A stretch of DNA of 64,000 nt from Mycobacterium intracellulare ATCC 13950 (GTDB lineage: Bacteria; Actinomycetota; Actinomycetes; Mycobacteriales; Mycobacteriaceae). The stretch spans positions 4,464,001 through 4,528,000 of the forward strand of contig NC_016946.1 in the NCBI RefSeq assembly GCF_000277125.1, read 5' to 3'. Below, one piece after another: positions 49,369 to 58,416 of the stretch. The notes below the pieces were generated by a model. It ran no database searches, was not told where the DNA came from, and saw only the letters and a program-made list of their open reading frames with translations. Position 1 is the first letter of the stretch. Each line of letters starts with the position of its first letter. Made by a program: the position numbers and the translations under genes.

Positions 49369-49916
49369 TGCTTGCCCCCATCGTTGACCTGCGCCGCCAG
49401 CCGCAGGGCGCGGTGCTGGAGCACTTTGGCATTGGGCACGCTGATTCCGAGTTCCGCGGCCGACTCCTTGATCGAATTGCCGCGCAGAAAGCGCGATTCC
49501 AGGATCAGGCGATACCGATCCGGCAGGGCGTCCAGGACGCGGGCCACCCGCTGCGGCGCGGTGCTGATCGCCTCCTCGCTGTCGGCCGGTTGCTCGATGT
49601 CCTCGATCGAGGTGATCTCCCGTCCCAGGGTCTGGCGCCAGTGTGCGGCCAGCACCGTCCTGGCCGTGGCCCGCAGGTAGGCGCGCACCTCGGCCACGCT
49701 CACGGTCAGGCGCAGCGGCCGCAGCGCGGCGAGGAACACCTCGGCGGTGAGGTCTTCGGCGTCGGTCCGGTTGCCGACGCGCGCGAACAGCGTGCGGTAC
49801 ACCCACCCCACGTTGTCGGAGTACACGGCCTCCCAGTCCGGGTAGCCGGGCTCATGCCCGGCGCCGGGTACCGCGCGCAGGGGTCGCGGCCCGACGGGAT
49901 CGCTTCTTGCCGCCAC
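49365..49916 (-). CDS. ECF-type RNA polymerase sigma factor
   Basis: 183 residues. Region 2 VYRTLFARVGNRTDAEDLTAEVFLAALRPL (about 38-68) and region 4 LPDRYRLILESRFLRGNSIKESAAELGISVPNAKVLQHRALRLAAQ (about 130-175) are typical, region 3 is absent as in ECF factors (motif quotes: TDAEDLTAEVFLAAL and LPDRYRLILESRFLRG). Start GTG at 49916 with AAGGAGG about 6 bases upstream. First gene of a five-gene run whose promoter may be its own target. Confidence 0.9.
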   Translation of the reverse strand: MAARSDPVGPRPLRAVPGAGHEPGYPDWEAVYSDNVGWVYRTLFARVGNRTDAEDLTAEVFLAALRPLRLTVSVAEVRAYLRATARTVLAAHWRQTLGREITSIEDIEQPADSEEAISTAPQRVARVLDALPDRYRLILESRFLRGNSIKESAAELGISVPNAKVLQHRALRLAAQVNDGGKQ

Positions 49917-49958
49917 ATGCCTCCTTCACCCGATCAATATCGGCTCGGGTTACACGGG

Positions 49959-51395
49959 TCAGCGCGCGGCGAGCGCGGCCTCGGCGGCCATCAGCTCGTC
50001 GAGCTTGGTGGCGGTGGCGGAAAACACGGACTTGGCGATGCCCAGTATCCGGTCGCGGACCCGGGGCTTCGCCGACGCGGACGGCAGCAGGTGGCCGATC
50101 AGGTGACCGAACAGGTCCAGGCGCGCCGTCGACAACCACGACATCAAGTCCGGGTCGTCCAACCAGCGCAGCTGGTTGCTGTAATCGGCCCACGCCAGCC
50201 GTAGCCAGTCGATGTCGGTGTCCGGATGCGGCAGCGGCACGCAAAGCTCGTTTTTCAGCGAGTCGTCGCGGTACGCGGCCTCCACGTGGGCGATCAGCGC
50301 CGCGCTGAAGATCTGTTGGCAGCCGCGCACGCTCTGCAGGGTGATGCGGTTGGAATCGAATATCGGTGTGGCGGGCCGCTTTTCGGCGCCGTCGGCGGTG
50401 CAGTCGAGATAGAGCTCGCGGCCGCTGACCGCCACGGCGCCCCGGTCGAGGACCATCGTGTCGGCCTCGATGGCCCGCAGGTGCCCCATCCTCACGACGT
50501 CGGTAATCCGCCGCAGCTGCTCGAGTTCGAGGCGGGTGACGGTGGCGCAGCGGTACATGGCGGGACGGATCGCCGGGTCGATCCGCAGCAGCAGGCCGGC
50601 CTCTTCGAGGCGGTCGAACAGATCCCGCACCGACGCCGCGTCGTTGATGGCGCGCAGTTGCGCGGTGAAGCTGGCCTTGATCTTCTCGGCGAACAACGCG
50701 CCGGGCTGCATGGTCTCGCGGTCCAGCAGCCAGGAATCGCGCGGCATGATCCAGGTGAGCCGATCCGGGTCGACGCCCTGGCCCAGTAGCCACAGGCAGG
50801 TGTCGATGCCGGTCTTGCCCGCCCCGACGATGACGTAGCGCTCGTGGGCGCCGCGCCGCGGCAGGTCGCCGGGCGGGACGCAGTCGATGCCGGGCGCGAC
50901 CCGATAAGGCGGCGGGCGCATCGCGGGGACCGTGACCCGCATGTAGGTGGCGTCGACGACGCGGCGCGCCACCCGGACGGTGTAGTCGGCGCCGGCGAGC
51001 GTGCGGAACCGGGCTTCACCACGGTGTTCGCCGAGGTATTCGCTCATCGGGAAGTAGCTGACCCGCCCGCTCGGCAGCAGCCGCCGGCGCATGATGTGGT
51101 CGTAGTAGGCGCAGATCTCGCCGGCGGTGGCCAGTTCGTAAAGCCCCCGGTTCCAACCGACTTGGTCGATGGCGTCGCCACCCAGCGGCAGCGAGTTGAC
51201 GCCGTAGAACGCCGAGGGCTGGTGCAGCCGCACGAACGGGTAGGCCATGGTCCAGTGCCCACCGGGCGCGTGGTTGCGGTCCACCACCACGACGCGGGCC
51301 TGCGCCGCTGAGGCTTCGGCGACCAGCGCGTCGATGAACGCCATGGCCATGGCGCCCGCCCCGACCACCAGGTAGTCGGCCTCGATGGTGTGCAT
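49959..51395 (-). CDS. FAD/NAD(P)-binding oxidoreductase
   Basis: 478 residues. N-terminal FAD-binding ADYLVVGAGAMAMAFIDAL (about 6-24), VVVVDRNHAPGGHW, and a second nucleotide-binding site RYVIVGAGKTGIDTCLWLLG (about 187-206), the arrangement of flavin monooxygenases. No membrane segment. It is transcribed away from mmsA across a 103-base region with two palindromes. Substrate unknown. Confidence 0.82.
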   Translation of the reverse strand: MHTIEADYLVVGAGAMAMAFIDALVAEASAAQARVVVVDRNHAPGGHWTMAYPFVRLHQPSAFYGVNSLPLGGDAIDQVGWNRGLYELATAGEICAYYDHIMRRRLLPSGRVSYFPMSEYLGEHRGEARFRTLAGADYTVRVARRVVDATYMRVTVPAMRPPPYRVAPGIDCVPPGDLPRRGAHERYVIVGAGKTGIDTCLWLLGQGVDPDRLTWIMPRDSWLLDRETMQPGALFAEKIKASFTAQLRAINDAASVRDLFDRLEEAGLLLRIDPAIRPAMYRCATVTRLELEQLRRITDVVRMGHLRAIEADTMVLDRGAVAVSGRELYLDCTADGAEKRPATPIFDSNRITLQSVRGCQQIFSAALIAHVEAAYRDDSLKNELCVPLPHPDTDIDWLRLAWADYSNQLRWLDDPDLMSWLSTARLDLFGHLIGHLLPSASAKPRVRDRILGIAKSVFSATATKLDELMAAEAALAAR

Positions 51396-51450
51396 ACCGC
51401 TGTCAGGCTAGCCCGCCACCCACCTTGCCAAGGCCCGAACCGGGTTACTA

Positions 51451-51475
51451 GGATATGCAAGTATCCGCTTAAGCG
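51451..51475. promoter_or_regulatory. Overlapping palindromes in the oxidoreductase / mmsA divergent promoter
   Basis: GGATA-TGCAAG-TATCC (51451-51466) and the perfect 10-base CGCTTAAGCG (51466-51475) lie side by side, 24-48 bases upstream of mmsA and 56-80 bases upstream of the flavoprotein gene. These are plausible operator half-sites for a dimeric regulator; the regulator is unknown. Confidence 0.5.
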
Positions 51476-51498
51476 CGTCAACCACATCCGAGGGCCCC

Positions 51499-53019
<1,521 letters not shown>

Positions 53020-53027
53020 GGCCGCGC

Positions 53028-54197
53028 ATGTTTACCCTTGACGACGACGAACGGGTGATCACCGAGACGGCCGCCGCGTTCGCCGCCAAGCGCCTGGCCC
53101 CGCACGCCCTGGAATGGGATGCGGCCAAGCACTTTCCGACCGACGTGCTGCGTGAGTCGGCGGAGCTAGGCATGGCGGCGATCTACTGCCGCGAGGACGT
53201 CGGCGGCAGCGGGCTGCGCCGGCTCGACGGGGTCCGCATCTTCGAGCAGCTGGCGATCGCCGACCCCACCACCGCCGCATTCCTGTCGATCCACAACATG
53301 TGCGCGTGGATGATCGACACCTTCGGCACCGCCGAACAGCGCAAGGACTGGGTCCCGCGCCTGGCGTCGATGGACGTCATCGCCAGCTACTGCCTCACCG
53401 AGCCGGGCGCCGGCTCCGACGCCAGCGCGTTGAGCACCCGCGCGGTCAAAGAGGGCGGCGACTATGTGCTCGACGGGGTCAAGCAGTTCATCTCGGGCGC
53501 GGGCGCGTCGGACGTCTACGTGGTGATGGCCAGGACCGGCGGCGAGGGCCCGCGCGGCATCTCGGCGTTCATCGTCGAAAAGGACAGTGCGGGGCTGAGT
53601 TTCGGCGCGCTGGAGGAGAAGATGGGCTGGCATGCCCAGCCCACCGCCCAGGTGATCCTGGAGGGCGTGCGGGTGCCGGCCGACGCGATGCTGGGTGGCG
53701 CGGACGGCGAGGGCGCCGGATTCGGCATCGCGATGAACGGCCTCAACGGCGGCCGGCTCAACATCGCCGCGTGCTCGCTCGGTGGCGCCCAGGCCGCCGC
53801 CGACAAGGCGGGAGCCTACGTTCGCGATCGGCAGGCGTTCGGCAAGTCCCTGCTCGACGAACCGACCATCCGGTTCGCCCTGGCCGACATGGCGACCGGC
53901 CTCGAGACGTCGCGCATGATGTTGTGGCGCGCGGCCAATGCGTTGGACACCGACGACCCCGACAAGGTCGAGTTGTGCGCGATGGCCAAGCGTTACGTCA
54001 CCGACACCTGCTTCGAGGTCGCCGACAAGGCCCTGCAGCTGCACGGCGGCTACGGCTACCTGCGCGAGTATGGTCTGGAAAAGATCGTGCGCGACCTGCG
54101 GGTGCACCGGATCCTGGAAGGCACCAACGAAATCATGCGAGTGGTCATCGGTCGGGCAGAAGCCGCACGGTTCAGAGCTTCTCCGGCAACCGCATAG
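53028..54197 (+). CDS. fadE9: Isobutyryl-CoA-type acyl-CoA dehydrogenase
   Basis: 389-residue FAD-dependent acyl-CoA dehydrogenase. It has SYCLTEPGAGSDASALSTRA (FAD and substrate), RDRQAFGKSLLDEPTIRFALADM, LQLHGGYGYLREYGLEKIVRDLRVHRILEGTNEIMR with the catalytic-Glu region of short/branched-chain types. Between mmsA and mmsB, which implies oxidation of isobutyryl-CoA in valine catabolism. ATG 53028 begins MFTLDDDERVITETAAAF. Confidence 0.92.
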   Translation: MFTLDDDERVITETAAAFAAKRLAPHALEWDAAKHFPTDVLRESAELGMAAIYCREDVGGSGLRRLDGVRIFEQLAIADPTTAAFLSIHNMCAWMIDTFGTAEQRKDWVPRLASMDVIASYCLTEPGAGSDASALSTRAVKEGGDYVLDGVKQFISGAGASDVYVVMARTGGEGPRGISAFIVEKDSAGLSFGALEEKMGWHAQPTAQVILEGVRVPADAMLGGADGEGAGFGIAMNGLNGGRLNIAACSLGGAQAAADKAGAYVRDRQAFGKSLLDEPTIRFALADMATGLETSRMMLWRAANALDTDDPDKVELCAMAKRYVTDTCFEVADKALQLHGGYGYLREYGLEKIVRDLRVHRILEGTNEIMRVVIGRAEAARFRASPATA

Positions 54198-54209
54198 AAG
54201 GGTCTTCAG

Positions 54210-55088
54210 ATGACCGAGCACGTGACCGTGGCTTTCCTGGGGTTGGGCCACATGGGCGGGCCCATGGCGACGAACCTCGTTGCGGCCAACCATGCGGTGC
54301 GCGGATTCGACCCGGTGCCCGCGGCGCTGTCCGCGGCCGCGGCGGCCGGCGTCGCCGCCTTCGACACCGCCGTCGACGCGGTGGCCGGTGCGGACGTGGT
54401 CATGACCATGCTGCCCAACGGCGAGTTGGTGAAGCGCTGCTACGCGGAGATTCTGCCCGCGGCGCGGCCCGGTGCTCTGTTCATCGACAGCTCCACGATC
54501 TCGGTCGATGACGCCCGCGAGGTGCATGCGCTGGCGGAGTCGCGCGGCATCGCCCAGCTGGACGCGCCCGTCTCGGGCGGGGTGAACGGCGCGGTCGCCG
54601 GGACGCTGGCATTCATGGTGGGTGGCGACGACGCCGCCCTGCAACGCGCGCGGCCGGTGCTGGAACCCATGGCGGGCAAGATCATTCACTGCGGCGCGGC
54701 CGGGGCGGGCCAGGCCGCCAAGGTGTGCAACAACATGGTGCTGGCGGTGCAGCAGATCGCGATCGGCGAGGCGTTCGTCCTGGCCGAAAAGCTCGGCCTG
54801 TCGGCGCAGTCGCTGTTCGACGTGATCACCGGGGCGACCGGAAACTGCTGGGCCGTGCACACCAATTGCCCTGTGCCGGGCCCGGTCCCGACGTCGCCGG
54901 CCAACAACGACTTCAAGCCGGGGTTTGCGACCGCGCTGATGAACAAGGACCTTGGACTGGCGATGGATGCGGTGTCCTCCAGCGGTTCGACCGCCCCCCT
55001 GGGCCGCCACGCCGCCGAGATCTACGCTGAGTTCGCCGCCGATCACGGTGACAAGGACTTCAGCGCGATCATCGAGACGCTGCGTTGA
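54210..55088 (+). CDS. mmsB: 3-hydroxyisobutyrate dehydrogenase
   Basis: 292 residues, oxidises 3-hydroxyisobutyrate to methylmalonate semialdehyde, the substrate of mmsA. N-terminal Rossmann GLGHMGGPMATNL, substrate loop DAPVSGGVNGAVAGTL, catalytic Lys in GQAAKVCNNMVLAVQQ, and NNDFKPGFATALMNKDLGLAMD. AGAAGGGTCTTC precedes the ATG. Confidence 0.95.
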   Translation: MTEHVTVAFLGLGHMGGPMATNLVAANHAVRGFDPVPAALSAAAAAGVAAFDTAVDAVAGADVVMTMLPNGELVKRCYAEILPAARPGALFIDSSTISVDDAREVHALAESRGIAQLDAPVSGGVNGAVAGTLAFMVGGDDAALQRARPVLEPMAGKIIHCGAAGAGQAAKVCNNMVLAVQQIAIGEAFVLAEKLGLSAQSLFDVITGATGNCWAVHTNCPVPGPVPTSPANNDFKPGFATALMNKDLGLAMDAVSSSGSTAPLGRHAAEIYAEFAADHGDKDFSAIIETLR

Positions 55089-55090
55089 CC

Positions 55091-55158
55091 GCGCGCCGAA
55101 CGTCGACTTGTGGCGGGAAATAAGCCGATTCGGCGCAACAACTCCACGTTGGGCGCGC
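55091..55158. repeat. Imperfect inverted repeat, copy 2 of an intergenic element
   Basis: Arms 55091-55111 and 55138-55158 pair with three mismatches, in the 83-base gap between convergent mmsB and marR-type genes. It shares the exact 18-base core CGGCGCAACAACTCCACG (55131-55148) with the copy at 6239-6256. It may serve as a bidirectional terminator, or be a dispersed short repeat. Confidence 0.7.
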
Positions 55159-55171
55159 GGGACGAAGAGCT

Positions 55172-55678
55172 TCAGAAGTCGCCGGCGTTGCGGCGCAACG
55201 TCTCGATGGACGACGCGAGGTCCTGCGATTCGGCGTCGGACATCCCGAGATCGGCGAACACCTGCTTGTTGAGCGTGATCGTCGCGTCCTCGACCGTGGA
55301 GCGGCCCAGGTCGGTGATCTGGACCAGCGTGGTGCGCCCGTCGGTGGGGTGCGGAACACGCTGCACCAGCCCGTCGGCCTCCAGCCGGCGGATCGCGTGG
55401 GTGACGCTGGTGACGTGAACCTGCAGCCGGTCGGAGGCCTTGGTGATGGGTAGCGCGCCGGAGCGGCTGAACGCCAGCAGCCGCAGCAATTCGTACCGGG
55501 AGAAGCTGAGGTCGTAGGGCCGCAACGCCGTCTCCACGCGGGCCAGCAGGATCTGGTGCGCACGCATCACCGACGTCACCGCGACCATGCCCGGCGCCAC
55601 GTCACCCCACCCGGCGCGCTCCCAGTTGGCCCGCGCCGCGGCGATCGGATCACGCTTGTCCGGTCGTGAGTCGGCCAC
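55172..55678 (-). CDS. MarR-family transcriptional regulator
   Basis: 168 residues. Winged helix in the middle: SFSRYELLRLLAFSRSGALPITKASDRLQVHVTSVTHAIRRLEADGLVQRVPHPTDGRTTLVQITDLG, with recognition helix near VTSVTHAIRRLEADG (about 85-99) and the wing DGRTTLVQIT. It is the last gene of a five-gene leftward operon, 8 bases after the aminotransferase. Likely regulates that operon or the divergent exporter. GTG start. Confidence 0.88.
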   Translation of the reverse strand: MADSRPDKRDPIAAARANWERAGWGDVAPGMVAVTSVMRAHQILLARVETALRPYDLSFSRYELLRLLAFSRSGALPITKASDRLQVHVTSVTHAIRRLEADGLVQRVPHPTDGRTTLVQITDLGRSTVEDATITLNKQVFADLGMSDAESQDLASSIETLRRNAGDF

Positions 55679-55686
55679 GCCCCTTC

Positions 55687-56742
55687 TTACCGCACTTGGA
55701 GCCCGAGCGTGGCCTTTCCCAACGCCGACAGCACCGCCGTCGTCGATGCGCGGCCGCCCACGGTGATCCGCGCGGCACCGTCCGCGTAATACCGCACGCG
55801 TGGAGCGTCGTCGCCGAAAGCCTCACGCCACGACAAGCCCTGTTGAGACGGCAGATACATGAAGTTCGCGTGCGCGTCGGTCGTGTAGATCCCCAGCGCG
55901 CTCAGGCGCATCCGGAGATAGCGGCGTTCGGCGGTGATCAGCCGGATCCGGCGCAGCAGTTCACCTTCCGCGGCATACGACGCCGCGACCGCGAGCAGGC
56001 CCGTGATCGCGATGCCGAACGGCAGCTGCTGGGTCCACAGCGTCGGCGCCAGCTGGTGGGACGCCACCGCGTAACCGATTCGCAGCCCGGCCAGGCCGTA
56101 GGCTTTGGAGAAGGTCCGCACCACCACGACGTTGGGAAAACGGGTGACCAGTGCCGCCACGTCGAAACGGTGCTCGGGAGCGGTGAACTCGATATAGGCC
56201 TCGTCGAGCAGCACGACGGTGTCGCGCGGCACCCGGCGCAGGAACCGGAGAACGGCGGCCGCGGGCTCCAGCGTGCCGGTCGGATTGTGCGGCCGGCACA
56301 CCACCACCACGCGGGCGGCGCCGGCCGCGTCGGCCAGCGCGTCGAGGTCGTGCTGGCCGTGCGCGTCCAGCGGAACGAACGACGAGTTCAATCGTGCCAG
56401 TTGCGCGACGATCGGATAGCCATCGAACGTCGGCGACGCCATGGCGATCGTGTCGCCCGGCGCGGTCAGCGCCTGCAGCGCCTGCAACACGACGCCCGTC
56501 GCCCCGGCGCCCAGCACCACCCGCTCGGTGGGCACACCGATGTGGCCGGCGACCAAGCCGCGCAACCGCTCCGGCAAGAACTCCGGATACCGGTTCGCCG
56601 CGGAAACGGACCGAATCAACGCCGAACGCACCGACGGTAGCGGCGGAAACGGATTCTCGTTGAGCGACAAGGCGAACGGATCCACCGCGTCGGGCAGCGC
56701 ATCGCAGATCTGGCCGGCAACCGGGGCCGGAACCGCGTGCAT
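55687..56742 (-). CDS. HisC-like class I/II aminotransferase
   Basis: 351 residues, PLP fold type I, HisC subgroup: LSLNENPFPPLPSVR, VVLGAGATGVVLQALQAL, VVCRPHNPTGTLEP, LLDEAYIEF, and PLP-Lys TFSKAYGLAGLRIGYAVA, ARITVGG. Resembles histidinol-phosphate and aromatic aminotransferases. In this operon a specialised biosynthetic role is more likely than histidine synthesis. Its ATG overlaps the upstream stop by 1 base (TGATG). Confidence 0.88.
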   Translation of the reverse strand: MHAVPAPVAGQICDALPDAVDPFALSLNENPFPPLPSVRSALIRSVSAANRYPEFLPERLRGLVAGHIGVPTERVVLGAGATGVVLQALQALTAPGDTIAMASPTFDGYPIVAQLARLNSSFVPLDAHGQHDLDALADAAGAARVVVVCRPHNPTGTLEPAAAVLRFLRRVPRDTVVLLDEAYIEFTAPEHRFDVAALVTRFPNVVVVRTFSKAYGLAGLRIGYAVASHQLAPTLWTQQLPFGIAITGLLAVAASYAAEGELLRRIRLITAERRYLRMRLSALGIYTTDAHANFMYLPSQQGLSWREAFGDDAPRVRYYADGAARITVGGRASTTAVLSALGKATLGLQVR

Positions 56743-57761
56743 CAGTCTCGTCCGCCCCAGCGCACCGCGGCGGCGCCGGCGAAGTCGCCGGCATGCGCGA
56801 AGGCCGCCATCATGACCACTTCCCCGGCACCCAGCTGGCCGTCGGCGATCGCGCGGTCCAGATTGATCGGGATCCCGGCACCGAACAGGTTGCCGCACTC
56901 GTCAAAGGTGTCCCGATGACGTTGCGGGGGCAACTCGAGCGCGTCACGCCAATTGCGCAGAAACGCCCTGTTGGGCTGGTTGGTGACCAGCAGGTCGATG
57001 TCCTTGGCGGCCAACCCGATTCGGTCGCAGACCGCCAGCGCCACTTCCGGAACCTGCCGGTTGCCGCGGGCCAGCACCTTGGTGATCTTGCTCTCCGTGA
57101 AACCGATGCTGCCCTCGCCGGGGCCGGCCTGCCACCACTTGCGGGGCGGGTCGTAGGACAGCGTCATTTCGCCCGCATACTCGCCGTAGGTGCGGCACTC
57201 GACATCCAGGATGGGCGAGTGTTCGCTCAGCGCGACCAGTCCCACGGCGGCGCCGTCACCGGGCACCGCCGACTGCGCCTTGCGGCGGATGGTCGGCTGA
57301 TCGAAGAATTGTCCGGCCGCGTTCTGTGCGATCGCGATGAGCGCGGTGCGGCCCTGGCCCGCGGACAACAATGTGCGGGCCACGTTGAGCGCCAACACGA
57401 ATGCGGCGCAGCCGCCGTTGTTCAGGTCGAGCACCCAGGACGGCCGCATGCCCAGCCGATGCGCGATGCCGCCACCCTGGCCGTAGAACGCCATGTCGGG
57501 TACCTGGGTGTGGGTGATCAGCACGTCCGCACCTGCGACGACGTCGTGGCCGTGCCGTTCGATCAGGCCCCGGGCCGCACGCTCGATCATGTCGACCGAG
57601 CTCTCGTCCGCGCCGACGTGATGGCGAAACTTCGGAGCGCGGAACATCACGTTGTCGCGCAGGTCGTCGGATTCGGCGAATCGGGCGTAGTAGCCGGCGG
57701 GAATCGGATCCCCCGGCAGATAGGTGGAAACGTCGATCAGGCTGACGGTCGGCTTAGCCAT
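56742..57761 (-). CDS. 3-oxoacyl-ACP synthase III-like protein with altered active site
   Basis: 339 residues, thiolase/KAS III fold. Nucleophile Cys in VLDLNNGGCAAFVLAL (about 113-128). Where FabH has PHQAN, this protein reads TNQPN, so the catalytic His is Asn. The later ECGNLFGAGIPINL keeps the Asn of GNxxS. It may transfer acyl groups to an amine or alcohol, or be specialised for an unusual condensation, rather than act like FabH. Overlaps the aminotransferase by 1 base; 7 bases from the START-like gene. Confidence 0.85.
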   Translation of the reverse strand: MAKPTVSLIDVSTYLPGDPIPAGYYARFAESDDLRDNVMFRAPKFRHHVGADESSVDMIERAARGLIERHGHDVVAGADVLITHTQVPDMAFYGQGGGIAHRLGMRPSWVLDLNNGGCAAFVLALNVARTLLSAGQGRTALIAIAQNAAGQFFDQPTIRRKAQSAVPGDGAAVGLVALSEHSPILDVECRTYGEYAGEMTLSYDPPRKWWQAGPGEGSIGFTESKITKVLARGNRQVPEVALAVCDRIGLAAKDIDLLVTNQPNRAFLRNWRDALELPPQRHRDTFDECGNLFGAGIPINLDRAIADGQLGAGEVVMMAAFAHAGDFAGAAAVRWGGRD

Positions 57762-57768
57762 GGTCTGC

Positions 57769-58416
57769 TCATCTCATCCACACCGGCGTCACGGGCAGGC
57801 CGTTGCGGTGGCGGTACTCGGCGATCGCCTTGAGGTTGCGCAACTCCAGCAGGTGGCCGGCGGCGAACATGTCCCAGAAGTCGCCGACCCACACGGGCCG
57901 CTGCGCCGGAGCGGTCTCCGGGTACGGGTTGTGGTCGTAGAAGGGGTGGTGGCAATTCGTCCACAGCACAACCGATCCCGGCTTGTCGAGGACGGTCTGG
58001 GCGTCGACGACACGCATCAGGTAGATCATCCACAGATGTTTGCCTTGATCCCAGGCGCAGTGGTAATCCACGGTCCGCGCCTGGGCGTTGGCGACGGTGC
58101 GCGTGTAGATCTCGGTTTCCGAGCCGAGCCGGTCGTGCGCCAGCCATAATCCGGGCTCGTCGGTGGGGGTGAACCCGCGCAGGCTGTACGTCCACTCCTC
58201 CAGGCTGCGGGTGTCGGCCATGTACTCGTAGAGCTCGTCGGGCGGGCAGTCGACGTAGTCGTTGACGGTGCAGTACTGCCCGAAGACCTGGTCATGCGGG
58301 TACACCGACCGCATCATGTCCATGATGATCGGCGTGGCCTTCTCCCTGGGGCTGGTTTCGATGCGGGTGACCCCGTCGATGAGGTCCGGGATATCCTCAA
58401 GCGCTGGCAGCGACAT
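57769..58416 (-). CDS. START/SRPBCC-like protein
   Basis: 215 residues with no firm family. The centre DYVDCPPDELYEYMADTRSLEEWTYSLRGF resembles the start of SRPBCC (polyketide cyclase/START) domains: strand, helix, then a Trp-containing loop. Aromatic and His-rich patches (DYHCAWDQGKHLWM; TNCHHPFYDHNPYPE) could bind a metal or ligand. Overlaps the ThDP gene by 20 bases, so clearly co-translated. Confidence 0.75.
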   Translation of the reverse strand: MSLPALEDIPDLIDGVTRIETSPREKATPIIMDMMRSVYPHDQVFGQYCTVNDYVDCPPDELYEYMADTRSLEEWTYSLRGFTPTDEPGLWLAHDRLGSETEIYTRTVANAQARTVDYHCAWDQGKHLWMIYLMRVVDAQTVLDKPGSVVLWTNCHHPFYDHNPYPETAPAQRPVWVGDFWDMFAAGHLLELRNLKAIAEYRHRNGLPVTPVWMR

